From: an uncultured Candidatus Binatia bacterium
Lineage (GTDB): Bacteria > Desulfobacterota > Binatia > Bin18
Length of the DNA stretch: 64,000 nt
Assembly: GCA_958296235.1 (NCBI GenBank)
Contig: OY282457.1
Span: 3,777,338 to 3,841,337, forward strand
Reading direction: 5' to 3'
The translations under genes were made by a program, and so were the position numbers. The notes under the pieces are model-generated. The model was not told where the DNA came from, made no database searches, and was given only the letters and a program-made list of their open reading frames with translations. Positions 33,436 to 41,922 of the stretch are shown here, piece by piece (position 1 is the stretch's first letter; each line of letters opens with the position of its first letter).

Positions 33436-35292
33436 TTACAGCCCCAACTCTTTCTTCTTTGCCTCGGAGATTTTTCCGTCCTTCTCCCAGCCGCGCAGCT
33501 CGTAGTACTCGGGCAGCATTTCACCCAGGCGGTTGACCTCGCCCTTGGCCGGGCCGGACGGGATGGGCTCTTCCAGAATCCGCTTGGGCAGGGTGTCGTC
33601 CTTGCCGGTGAAGCCCGCCCGCTCGTTCCAGAGTCGCTCCAGGTTCCAGATGCGCTCCCCAATGTGGACCAGTTCTTCCAGCGTATAGGCTACGCCCGTG
33701 GCTGCCGACAGTTGGGGCAGCATCTCTTCCAGACCCACCCCAAAGGTGAGGAATTGGCACAGGCCGGTGGCGTCAACAGTTGAGGTGGCGTCCTGGAAGA
33801 CTTTGGTAATCTCCGCCTTCTCTTCTGTGGCGCGCGGGTCCATCTGACGCGGCAGGCCGAGAATTTCGGCCGCCACCGTATAGGCTTTCAAATGACACGC
33901 CCCGCGGTTCGAGGTCGCATAGCCCAGGCCCATACCCTGAATGGCGCGGGCTTCATACGCGGCAAACTCCTGACCGCGGACGCCCATGAAGAACTCTGGA
34001 CGACCGAAATTTTCGGTCATGCGTTTGGAGCCTTCGGCCACAGCATCGCCAAAGCCCTGCCGGTAGGCGGTCTTCTCGGCCATAGCGATGAGGGCTTCCG
34101 CGCTGCCGAACTCCAGCGGAATCTCGGTCTGGTCCTGGCTGACCGCGCCCTTCTCGAACAACTCCATGGCCGCGGCCACGCTGGCCCCAAAGCTGATGGA
34201 ATCCATGCCCAGGTCGTTGCACAGCCAGTTGGCCTTGATCAGCGCGTCCAGGTCCCCTACGCCACACTCCGAGCCCATGGCCCAGGCCGCTTCGTACTCG
34301 GGACCCTCGCCGGCGATTTTCCAGTTCTGTGGATTGGTGGTGACCGAGTATTTCGAGGAGGCTTCGCCCGGCAGGGTACTGACCCGCCCACAGGCGATGG
34401 TGCAGGAAAAACAGGCTTTATTGGCAACCAGACGGGTTTCGGTCAGGGTTTCGCCGCTGATGTTTTCGGCCTCATCGAAGACAGTCTGCTGATGGTTGCG
34501 CGTTGGCAGGGCGCCGTGCTCGTTGATCACGTTGACCAGCACCTCGGTGCCGTACATGGGCAGGCCCTCGGCGGTCACGGGCGACTGCCGCAGCTTTTCC
34601 TTCATGGCCCATTGGCCTTCCATATATGCCTGCGGGTCGGCCAGAGAGACGCCGCCGGTGCCGCGCAGGGCAATGGCCTTGAGATTTTTGGAGCCCATGA
34701 CCGCACCCACGCCGGACCGGCCCGCGGCCCGGTGCAGATCGTTCATGATGCAGGCAAAGCGCACCAGGTTTTCTCCGGCCGGGCCGATGCTGGCGATGAT
34801 GCTGTCCGGCACGCCGATTTCAGCGCGCAGGGCCTCTTCGGTCTGCCAGACCGTCTTGCCCCACAGATGGGTCGCGTCGCGCAGTTCCACCCGGTCGTCA
34901 TAGACCCACAGGTAGGACGGCTGGGCGGCCTTGCCCTCCAGGATAATCATGTCATAGCCGGCGAATTTCATCTCCGGTCCCCAGAAGCCACCGGAATTCG
35001 AGGTGGTAACGGCATTGGTCAGCGCGCCCTTGGTGACGACCATATAGCGCGAACCACACGACGCGTTGGTGCCGGTCAGCGGCCCGGTGGCAAAAATCAT
35101 TTTGTTCTCCGGGCTGAGCGGATCGACGCTGGGCTCCATCTCTTCGTAGAGATATTTGACGCCGAGCCCGCGACCGCCAACATAGTCTCTGGCCCATTCG
35201 GCGTTCAGCGGCTCCTTGGTGATGCTGCCGGTGGTCAGATTGACGCGCAGGACAGTACCGGTCCAGCCGTGCATTGTGTTCGTCGCGCTCAT
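33436..35292 (-). CDS. Tungsten-containing aldehyde:ferredoxin oxidoreductase, catalytic subunit (AorB-like)
   Basis: A 618-aa AOR-family enzyme. The N-terminal part has VGGRGLGVKYLYEEM and PENKMIFATGPLTGTNASCG (tungstopterin-binding domain 1). GVGAVMGSKNLKAIALRGTG is a conserved cofactor-site stretch. The [4Fe-4S] cluster Cys are ACFSCTIAC near residue 297 with the fourth Cys in NWLCNDLGMDSI near 359. AOR oxidises aldehydes to acids or the reverse with low-potential electrons. It overlaps the polyferredoxin gene by 4 bases (ATGA) and has GAAGGAGGCAACGC as its ribosome site. Substrate specificity within the family is open. Confidence 0.93.
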   Translation of the reverse strand: MSATNTMHGWTGTVLRVNLTTGSITKEPLNAEWARDYVGGRGLGVKYLYEEMEPSVDPLSPENKMIFATGPLTGTNASCGSRYMVVTKGALTNAVTTSNSGGFWGPEMKFAGYDMIILEGKAAQPSYLWVYDDRVELRDATHLWGKTVWQTEEALRAEIGVPDSIIASIGPAGENLVRFACIMNDLHRAAGRSGVGAVMGSKNLKAIALRGTGGVSLADPQAYMEGQWAMKEKLRQSPVTAEGLPMYGTEVLVNVINEHGALPTRNHQQTVFDEAENISGETLTETRLVANKACFSCTIACGRVSTLPGEASSKYSVTTNPQNWKIAGEGPEYEAAWAMGSECGVGDLDALIKANWLCNDLGMDSISFGASVAAAMELFEKGAVSQDQTEIPLEFGSAEALIAMAEKTAYRQGFGDAVAEGSKRMTENFGRPEFFMGVRGQEFAAYEARAIQGMGLGYATSNRGACHLKAYTVAAEILGLPRQMDPRATEEKAEITKVFQDATSTVDATGLCQFLTFGVGLEEMLPQLSAATGVAYTLEELVHIGERIWNLERLWNERAGFTGKDDTLPKRILEEPIPSGPAKGEVNRLGEMLPEYYELRGWEKDGKISEAKKKELGL

Positions 35293-35780
35293 GCGTTGCC
35301 TCCTTCTTCGTCCTGCATATGTTGAAAGCCCCGGTTGACTTTGTCCGCCCAACTGGCCAGCCAGTCCGGCTGATCCATATCCACATATTCGAGTGCGCCG
35401 GTCGGGCAGGACTTGACGCAGGCCGGGTCACCGCCGCACAGGTCGCACTTGAAGGCTTTGTGGCTATCCGGGTTATAGAACATGGTGCCGTAGGGGCAGG
35501 CCACCGTGCAGACCGCGCAGCCGACACATACATCGTCCATCACGACTTTTGCGTCCGTGTCCGGGTCAATGCCAATCGCATTCACCGGACAGGCCGTCAG
35601 GCACCAGGCCTCATCGCACTGAAAACAGGTATAGGGCGCGTAGACGGCTTGCTCGTCAAATATATGGACGCGAATAACGGAACGCGATGGCTGAAAGGTC
35701 CCGGTTTGAACAAAGGCACAAGCCAACTCGCACTGAATGCAGCTTGTGCATTTCTCGGTAAGCACGCGGAGTTGTTTCAT
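35289..35780 (-). CDS. 4Fe-4S polyferredoxin, AorA-like electron-transfer subunit
   Basis: A 163-aa protein with four Cys-rich cluster sets in FdhB/HycB style: CTSCIQCELAC (about 11-21), CFQCDEAWCLTACP (about 52-65), CVGCAVCTVACP (about 85-96) and CDLCGGDPACVKSCP (about 112-126). It should hold four [4Fe-4S] clusters. It is the first gene of the operon and its stop overlaps the AOR start by four bases. The partners match the AorABC layout known from Aromatoleum. A promoter should lie in the 35781-35912 gap. Confidence 0.92.
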   Translation of the reverse strand: MKQLRVLTEKCTSCIQCELACAFVQTGTFQPSRSVIRVHIFDEQAVYAPYTCFQCDEAWCLTACPVNAIGIDPDTDAKVVMDDVCVGCAVCTVACPYGTMFYNPDSHKAFKCDLCGGDPACVKSCPTGALEYVDMDQPDWLASWADKVNRGFQHMQDEEGGNA

Positions 35781-35912
35781 ACGGTGTTGACCCTCCTGCC
35801 CTTCCTCTAACAGATTCGTCCGAAGAATGCCACAAAAGTCAGGCTGTGGGAGCGTCTCAGTTTGAAATCCGGTGAGGGGACTTCGGAACGGTGCGCCACG
35901 AGACAGTTCGCG

Positions 35913-36644
35913 CTACCCACCGGACTGTAAACGCTCGACAAACGTGGCGTGCTCAGGAGTCCCGACGCCTGTCTGTAGCTCGGCTAAGACACGCGCCACA
36001 TCCCCAGCCAGCAACGCATCAACCGCGAGCCGCAAGCCGGGGAAGACCTGACTGTGGAGCAGACCGGAGGGACCCGGCGTGAGCGGCCTGTATTCATCAT
36101 CCATCAGGACGAACCAGTCAAGCTGTTCCTCGTACACCCGCCAGACCAGATATTCTTGCACGCCGTTACGACGGTAGGCGCGCAGCTTGTCATGCAGATC
36201 ATAGGTCGCACTGCTGGCGGCAATTTCAATAATCAATTCCGGCGCTCCTTCAACGTAGTCGTCCTCACTCAAGCGAGAACGACCGCCGGCTTGCGGTTCA
36301 ATGCGCAACAGCGCGTCGGGCTGAGGCTCATTGTCCAAATCCAGACGAATCGTGGCGTTATCCGCGGCCCGCACTCCCGGAGTGAAAGCGCAGTAGGTCC
36401 CCAGCCAAGTCAAAATCGCCACGTGAGGTTCTGCGTGACCAGCAAAGTGTACGGGTGACGGCATATGGACGACTCCCTCAATCAATTCGGCCTTTTTGAT
36501 ATCCGACTGAGCGGCATAGCGGTGTTCAAACTCCTGTCGAGTGAGTCGGTCGCCATTTTCTAACGGCAGTGGGTGAGCTCCAGACAGAGGAGCAGACGAA
36601 CGTGTAGAAACGGAAGGATGTATTGGGACATTATGGCCAGCCAT
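35913..36644 (-). CDS. Uma2 family endonuclease (DUF820)
   Basis: A 243-aa Uma2-type protein, longer than the copy at 31103-31657. RLTRQEFEHRYAAQSDIKKA is the N-terminal strand, QPDALLRIEPQAGGRSRLSE carries the catalytic Asp, APELIIEIAASSATYDLHDK the Glu, and KLRAYRRNGVQEYLVW the Lys-Tyr helix. About 45 N-terminal residues are extra. The ATG at 36644 has GGAGG upstream. It lies upstream of the AOR operon on the same strand and is divergent from a small ferredoxin gene. Confidence 0.88.
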   Translation of the reverse strand: MAGHNVPIHPSVSTRSSAPLSGAHPLPLENGDRLTRQEFEHRYAAQSDIKKAELIEGVVHMPSPVHFAGHAEPHVAILTWLGTYCAFTPGVRAADNATIRLDLDNEPQPDALLRIEPQAGGRSRLSEDDYVEGAPELIIEIAASSATYDLHDKLRAYRRNGVQEYLVWRVYEEQLDWFVLMDDEYRPLTPGPSGLLHSQVFPGLRLAVDALLAGDVARVLAELQTGVGTPEHATFVERLQSGG

Positions 36645-36794
36645 GTGAACCTGCCTCCAAGACGCTCTGTTCTTAATCCTCATAGCATATCGGCTGGACC
36701 GGGGCGACGTCGCCCTTTTGGATGAAGCCGCCTTGCCGACTGCCCAAGGAAAGCGCTAGGCTACGAAAATCAACACCATACGGGAGGGCATAGT

Positions 36795-36977
36795 ATGAAA
36801 GTGAATTGGGATGAGGAAGTCTGCACGCATTCGGCAAACTGTGTGAAGAGCCTGCCGCAAGTTTTTAAGGTCGAAGGCGGGAAGTTCGTGATTGATCCCA
36901 GCGCGGCGTCAGAGGACGAGGTTCGGGCCGTCGTGGCCCAATGCCCGTCAGGGGCGCTGACTGTTCAGGAGGAGTAA
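36795..36977 (+). CDS. Small single-cluster ferredoxin (Fer4_19-like)
   Basis: A 60-aa protein with CTHSANCVKSLPQVFKVEGG near residues 10-29 and AQCPSGALTVQEE near the C-terminus. This Cys-x5-Cys ... Cys-Pro pattern is that of divergent single [4Fe-4S] or [3Fe-4S] ferredoxins, often partners of monooxygenases. AGGGAGGGCATAGT precedes the ATG. It is next to the tungsten AOR region but divergent from it. Confidence 0.85.
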   Translation: MKVNWDEEVCTHSANCVKSLPQVFKVEGGKFVIDPSAASEDEVRAVVAQCPSGALTVQEE

Positions 36978-36990
36978 ATCAGATAATGGA

Positions 36991-37035
36991 GTGTGGGCTT
37001 CCAGCCCGCAAATAATCGCGGCCAAGAGGGCCGCG
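36991..37035. repeat. Double-hairpin palindromic element
   Basis: GTGGGC-TTCCA-GCCCGC (36993-37009) and CGCGGCC-AAGAG-GGCCGCG (37017-37035, stem 7 bp) follow the ferredoxin stop. Two adjacent hairpins with GGGCTTCCAGCCC and GGCCAAGAGGGCC cores look like a REP-type dispersed element and could also act as a terminator for the ferredoxin gene. Confidence 0.6.
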
Positions 37036-37086
37036 CTCCCAGTGAGCAGGACGACTACAGGGGGCTGAGTGCCTGTCAGTCCAACG

Positions 37087-37641
37087 ATGCTGAATCAAAC
37101 CTTTCTCAACGGTCGCGTTTCCGTCTGTGTAGGCGACATTACCCAACAGCAGGTCGATGCCGTGGTGAATGCGGCCAACTCAACCTTGCTCGGTGGAGGT
37201 GGCGTGGATGGCGCCATTCACCGAGCCGGCGGGCCGGATATTCTGGCGGCCTGTCAGGAACTGCGGCGGACCCGCTATCCTGACGGTCTGCCCACGGGGG
37301 AAGCCGTCCTTACCCCGGCTGGACGCCTGCCGGCCCGGCAGGTGATTCATACGGTCGGGCCAGTCTATAGTGCGGCGGCCGGCCGGGCGGCTGGTCTGCT
37401 CACTGCCTGTTACCGCAATTCTCTCTTGCTGGCCGTACAGCATAGCCTGACGACGCTGGCTTTCCCGGCCATCTCCACCGGCGTGTACGGCTATCCGCGT
37501 GAAGAGGCCGCGGTCGTTGCCTCGCGGGCCATTGCCGACTTCTTGGCCGCCGACGCTACTATTACAGCAGTCCGCCTGGTGTTCTTTGCCCAGCAGGATG
37601 CTGACCTGTTCGTGACGCACCAGACGTTTCCGGCGGCCTAA
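37087..37641 (+). CDS. Macro-domain protein (O-acetyl-ADP-ribose deacetylase type)
   Basis: A 184-aa macro domain. SVCVGDITQQQVDAVVNAAN near residues 12-31, GGGGVDGAIHRAGGPDI near 34-50 and AFPAISTGVYGYPREEAAVV near 125-144 are the ADP-ribose-binding loops of the MacroD/YmdB group. Such enzymes remove ADP-ribose from proteins or deacetylate O-acetyl-ADP-ribose. An alternative GTG start at 37069 has a GGGGG stretch upstream. No NADAR or ADP-ribosyltransferase gene is near. Confidence 0.92.
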   Translation: MLNQTFLNGRVSVCVGDITQQQVDAVVNAANSTLLGGGGVDGAIHRAGGPDILAACQELRRTRYPDGLPTGEAVLTPAGRLPARQVIHTVGPVYSAAAGRAAGLLTACYRNSLLLAVQHSLTTLAFPAISTGVYGYPREEAAVVASRAIADFLAADATITAVRLVFFAQQDADLFVTHQTFPAA

Positions 37642-37730
37642 GAATCGGTGGACCCGCCCCCGTTCTCCTCAGCCTCTCCCTTTCTCGGACCGGGTATGGT
37701 AAGGCTGGCCGCTCAGGAAGGGAGGGTGAT

Positions 37731-39080
37731 ATGTCGAGAGGGCAGACTGCTGCGAGCTTTGTGCGACGCTGGCTGGGGGGAATACTCGTCTTGGGTTGCT
37801 GGCTGGGGTGGACGCCGGTTTTGGCCGAGGACAACCAGAACCGGACTTGGCGCACACTGGACGAACTTTCTGCAGAGGAACTCGCCCGTTTCGACTTTTC
37901 AACGGACACGCCTCGCCACGCCGACATCCCGTATCTGCCGGCGGAAGCCTACCCTTTCAAGCCGCCCTACACGCCCGAAGAGGTCGGCTATCGGATCATG
38001 GAGTTCCCGCATATGCCCCGCTGGAACTGTGTTCAGATTGAGGACACGGGAACGCTCACGCCGACCGGCTATCTCTTTGTGCAACAGATTATCGCCCTGG
38101 TACATTATCGCGATCCAGAAGGACTGATGGGCCAGATTCTGGCCGAGCCGGGGGAAGTCTACTCGCGCTGGCTCACCCAGGATATCGCTCCCCCGGAAAA
38201 CTATGGCAACCAGATGCTCTTCAGTACGTTTCGGACCGACCAACACCTGACAAAAAAAGCGGACCTGTTCGGGTATTCCCTGAGTATGCGCCGGGTGCGC
38301 CGCTTTCCCCAGCCACGCCGGCAGGAAAAATTTCCAAACGCGCCCATGGCCTATGACGATTTCTTGGGCCGCGACGCCTGGGAGTTCGCCTGGCGCATTG
38401 TGGGTACCGATGTGCTCTACAAAACCGCGCGCTTTCCAAAGACACGCCAGTCGATCACGCTCCAGAGCGAGGACGGCACTTTTCAGGACGTACCGGCCAG
38501 CGCAATACAACTGATGGGAGATGACTATCCGTTTTATACCGAAGATAACGGCGTCAAATGTTATCTGGTTGAGGCCATCGCCAAGGCGGACTGGCTGCCC
38601 GACTACTATGCGCCCCGGATTCTGTTCTGGGCGGACCAGCACTATTTCTATCCGTTACGGACCGAAATCTACGGCAAGAACGGTGAGCCGGTTATGATAG
38701 AAGAGCGCGTGGCCAAGCTGATGAACCCCGGCCTCAAGGAGCGCGGCTATCATAATCTGATTACTCTGTGGTGGGACCCGCAGCAGGACTTTTACTCCTA
38801 CGGCATCCACGACGCCATGCAGCTTCGGGACTGGTCCCAAGAGGACAAAGACGTGTTCTTTAACCCGGACTTCATGCGCCGCACCTGGTTTCCCGCGCCG
38901 CTCAAGACGCAAGCCGGAATCAGTCTCCCCGAGGAGTTTTTTCTCCGCCCCCAACTCCATCGCGGCAAGTTTCCCACAGAGCGCAGCCTTGTCCTGCCGG
39001 CCTACCTCGAAGAGAGAATTCAGGCCCAGGAGGACGCCGGCTATATTGTCTTTACCGGGGAGACCAGCGGAACGGAGTAG
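37731..39080 (+). CDS. DUF1329-like exported protein
   Basis: A 449-aa protein with a signal peptide (RRWLGGILVLGCWLGWTPVL, cleavage near AEDN). It contains the SLSMRRVRRFPQPRRQEKF and YDDFLGRDAWEFAWRIVGTD segments that recall DUF1329, an outer-membrane-associated family often near RND or DUF1302 transport genes. A run of aromatic and acidic residues follows (ILFWADQHYFYPLRTEIY). GGGAGGG precedes the ATG. The assignment is by motif only; function unknown. It precedes the Cox-type molybdoenzyme operon in convergent orientation. Confidence 0.65.
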   Translation: MSRGQTAASFVRRWLGGILVLGCWLGWTPVLAEDNQNRTWRTLDELSAEELARFDFSTDTPRHADIPYLPAEAYPFKPPYTPEEVGYRIMEFPHMPRWNCVQIEDTGTLTPTGYLFVQQIIALVHYRDPEGLMGQILAEPGEVYSRWLTQDIAPPENYGNQMLFSTFRTDQHLTKKADLFGYSLSMRRVRRFPQPRRQEKFPNAPMAYDDFLGRDAWEFAWRIVGTDVLYKTARFPKTRQSITLQSEDGTFQDVPASAIQLMGDDYPFYTEDNGVKCYLVEAIAKADWLPDYYAPRILFWADQHYFYPLRTEIYGKNGEPVMIEERVAKLMNPGLKERGYHNLITLWWDPQQDFYSYGIHDAMQLRDWSQEDKDVFFNPDFMRRTWFPAPLKTQAGISLPEEFFLRPQLHRGKFPTERSLVLPAYLEERIQAQEDAGYIVFTGETSGTE

Positions 39081-39133
39081 GGCTGGGAGGACCGTCCCCC
39101 CGGACCGCCCTCCCCAAGAAACCCTGTGACCTC

Positions 39134-41434
39134 CTACGCTCCACCTGAGCCGTTAGTCTCGTGTGAGCCGTTGGCCCCATTGCCGCGCGTGGCCCAGAAA
39201 ATCCGTTCCGGGTTCATGGGCAACTCGTACAGCCGGGCGCCGGTCGCGCGGTAGATCGCATTAGCCAGGGCCGCGCCCGGCGGCACGATGGGCACCTCGC
39301 CGACGCCGCGCAGACCGTAGGGACCTTCGGAGGCCGGAACTTCGGTCAGGACGGTTTCGATCATGGGCAGGTCCAGCGCCACCGGACAGCGGTAGTCCAG
39401 CAGGCTGGCGTTTTTCAGTTCGCCGTTATCAAAGATATATTCTTCATTCAGGGCCCAGCCGATGCCCTGCACGGCTCCCCCCTGAATCTGGCCCTCGACC
39501 TGAGTCGGATTGATGGCCTTGCCAACATCCTGGAAGCAGGTATAGCGCAGGATAGTTACCTTGCCCGTGTCTGGATCAACCTCAACGTCCGCGACATGGG
39601 CGGCGTAGGCGTGGGCCGGCTGCATCCGGGTGGTGCTGCCCTTGCCGATGATTGGCCCGCTGCCCCAGGCGACACTCTCACGGGCCAACTCGGCCAGGCT
39701 GACCTCGTTCCGGGTATCGTTCTTGGCCCAGAACCGTTTGGCCTGATACTCCACCTCAGCGATGGACACCTTGAGCTTTTCCGCGGCGCGCTCTTTGAGT
39801 TGGGTCAACACATCCTGACTGGCCTGATGGGCGGCGGCGCTCATCGTGTAGGTAATCCGGCTGCCGCCGCTCAGGTCGGCAAAGGGGGCGCTGTCGGTAT
39901 CACCTACTGTGATGGTGATGTCCTGGGGGTCCAGCTGGAGTTCATCGGCCACCATTTGTGAAATCGTGGTGCGGGTGCCGGTCAGATCCACGGTGCCGAC
40001 AAAGATGGAGGCGGTAGCGTCCGGGTTGATCTTGACCTCGGCACTCGATGTGAAGGAGCCCCCGATCCAATAGCCCAGCGCCAGTCCCCGACCGCGCTGG
40101 GGACCTTCCAGCGGGCTGGTCCAGCACGGATGCGTCTCAATCTGTTTCAGCATCTGGGTCAGGCCGATGCGATTGAGCGGCATTCCCAGGGGCAAAGTAT
40201 CGCCTTCTTCGGCGGCGTTTTTCTGGCGAAACGCCAGCGGGTCGACGTCGATCTCAGCCGCCAGGGCGTCCATCAGGGCTTCAACTGCAAAGGCCGCCGG
40301 CGTGCCGCCAGGGGCGCGGTAGGCCTGAACGCGGGGCTTATTGGTCAGCACGTCAAACCCCTCGGCGAGCATATTGTCCAGCTTATACGGAGCTAAACCG
40401 ACCAGCAGGCCACGGGCGACCGGCGAGCCGGGAAAGGCGCCGGCATCGTAGCGCATGGTCGTTGTCAGCGCGGTAATTTTCCCGGCCTGTGTTGCGCCGG
40501 CTTTCACCGTGATGACCGCCGGCGCCCCTGGGCCGGTTGCGCGCAGCACTTCTTCCCGGGAGACCACCAGTTTGACCGGCCGGCTGGTCTTTTGGGCCAG
40601 GACAATGGCGGTGGGCTCAAACAGCGCCAGGGCTTTGCCGCCAAATCCGCCCCCGATCTCCATGGGGACGACCTTGAGTTGGCTGGCGGGGAGACCCAGC
40701 AGGGTCACGAGTTGGGTGCGGATGGTGAAATGTCCCTGGGCCGAGGTCCACAGAGTGACCCGACCGTTGGGCTCGACCCGCGCGGCGCAGGCCTGGGGTT
40801 CCAGATATCCCTGGTGAACCATCTGGGTCGTATACGTTTTCTCAACCACCGCATCCGCGGCTGCGAACCCGGCCTCAACATCGCCCCGGGCATAGACCAT
40901 ATGGGTCGCAATATTGCTCGGCTGGTCGGATTTTTCCTGGGTCGCCTCTTCGAGGGTGTGCAGGTCTTCGTGCACGAGCGGGGCGTCCGGTTGCATAGCC
41001 TGGAGTACGTCTTCCACGACCGGCAGGGGTTCGTAGTCGACGTCAACCAGTCCTGCCGCCTCCTCGGCAATAAACGGGTCGGTGGCTGCCACCGCGGCGA
41101 CAACCTGACCGTGATAGCGCGCCTTGTCTGAAGCCATGACGATCTCTCGGATGGCGCTCATGTCGATGCTGACTTCTCCCACCAGGGGAGCCGTCGCCCC
41201 TTTTGGCAGGGATGGCAGATCGTGGGCGGTGATAACGGCCTTCACACCGGGCAGCGCTTTGGCCCGGCTGGTATCAATCTGCTTGATACGGGCGTGGGCA
41301 TGCGGGCTCCGAACGAGCTTTGCCCACAGCATGCCGGGCAGGTCGAGATCGGCCCCATAGGTCGCCTTGCCCGTGACCCGTTCCGGGGCGTCAACCTTGG
41401 CCAGAGACGTTCCAATCACATTATACTCAGCCAT
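39134..41434 (-). CDS. Molybdopterin-binding large subunit, xanthine dehydrogenase/CO dehydrogenase family
   Basis: A 766-aa molybdenum hydroxylase large subunit. DAPERVTGKATYGADLDLPG is the family start, MEIGGGFGGKALALFEPTAI near 265 is the MCD-binding Gly-rich loop, VQAYRAPGGTPAAFAVEALM lies near 350, and YGLRGVGEVPIVPPGAALAN near 720 carries the catalytic Glu of GVGE. The CoxL-specific selenocysteine/Cys loop (AYRCSFR) is not present, so it is not a form-I CO dehydrogenase. It is the last gene of a CoxM-S-L operon and hydroxylates an unknown heterocycle or aldehyde. Confidence 0.92.
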   Translation of the reverse strand: MAEYNVIGTSLAKVDAPERVTGKATYGADLDLPGMLWAKLVRSPHAHARIKQIDTSRAKALPGVKAVITAHDLPSLPKGATAPLVGEVSIDMSAIREIVMASDKARYHGQVVAAVAATDPFIAEEAAGLVDVDYEPLPVVEDVLQAMQPDAPLVHEDLHTLEEATQEKSDQPSNIATHMVYARGDVEAGFAAADAVVEKTYTTQMVHQGYLEPQACAARVEPNGRVTLWTSAQGHFTIRTQLVTLLGLPASQLKVVPMEIGGGFGGKALALFEPTAIVLAQKTSRPVKLVVSREEVLRATGPGAPAVITVKAGATQAGKITALTTTMRYDAGAFPGSPVARGLLVGLAPYKLDNMLAEGFDVLTNKPRVQAYRAPGGTPAAFAVEALMDALAAEIDVDPLAFRQKNAAEEGDTLPLGMPLNRIGLTQMLKQIETHPCWTSPLEGPQRGRGLALGYWIGGSFTSSAEVKINPDATASIFVGTVDLTGTRTTISQMVADELQLDPQDITITVGDTDSAPFADLSGGSRITYTMSAAAHQASQDVLTQLKERAAEKLKVSIAEVEYQAKRFWAKNDTRNEVSLAELARESVAWGSGPIIGKGSTTRMQPAHAYAAHVADVEVDPDTGKVTILRYTCFQDVGKAINPTQVEGQIQGGAVQGIGWALNEEYIFDNGELKNASLLDYRCPVALDLPMIETVLTEVPASEGPYGLRGVGEVPIVPPGAALANAIYRATGARLYELPMNPERIFWATRGNGANGSHETNGSGGA

Positions 41435-41445
41435 GCTGTCCCTCC

Positions 41446-41922
41446 TTAGGCGGTTTGTGAAAGCGCCTGTGACGCGGCCTGAATCGCGCGAACAATTTTG
41501 TCATAGCCCGTGCAGCGGCACAGGTTGCCGGAGATCGCCAGACGAATCTCCGGTTCGCTCGGGTTGGGATTACGTTCCAATAAGGCTTTGGCCGACATGA
41601 TAAAGCCCGGCGTACAAAACCCGCACTGCAAGGCCCCGTGTTCAATAAAAGCCTGTTGCACGGGGTGCAGATTGCCCTCAGCCGCAACGCCTTCGACTGT
41701 GGTCACGTCCGCGCCCGCGGCTTCTACTGCAAACACGAGGCAGGCATTGACGACCGCGTCGTTCAAAACAACCGTGCAGGCGCCGCAGTTGCCGTTGCCA
41801 CAGCCTTCCTTGGGCCCCATATGGCCCAGCTTGTAACGCAGGGTGTCCAGCAGGGTTTCCCGGCTATCGACCAGCGCGGTGTGCGGCTCGCCGTTGACGT
41901 TCAGTTCAATGGCCTGTTTCAT
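41446..41922 (-). CDS. (2Fe-2S)-binding small subunit of molybdenum hydroxylase (CoxS-like)
   Basis: A 158-aa protein with two [2Fe-2S] clusters. The plant-type ferredoxin cluster is CGNGNCGACTVVLND with the later ACLVF Cys, near residues 42-62. The helical cluster has CGFCTPGFIMSAKALL and LCRCTGYDKIVRAI near 103-145. It transfers electrons from the molybdenum site to FAD. It starts four bases before the medium-subunit stop and ends 11 bases before the large-subunit start. Confidence 0.93.
   Translation of the reverse strand: MKQAIELNVNGEPHTALVDSRETLLDTLRYKLGHMGPKEGCGNGNCGACTVVLNDAVVNACLVFAVEAAGADVTTVEGVAAEGNLHPVQQAFIEHGALQCGFCTPGFIMSAKALLERNPNPSEPEIRLAISGNLCRCTGYDKIVRAIQAASQALSQTA

Noticed and set aside
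33892..35325. 477-codon plus-strand frame opposite the AOR gene
   Set aside because: It is the mirror of a well-supported tungsten enzyme gene with cluster Cys and cofactor motifs. The product has no domain and follows the high-GC third-position pattern of an antisense frame.
39081..39133. Hairpin terminator between DUF1329-like and CoxL-like genes
   Set aside because: GGGAGGACCGTCC and its partner have several mismatches and there is no T-run, so I did not list it.
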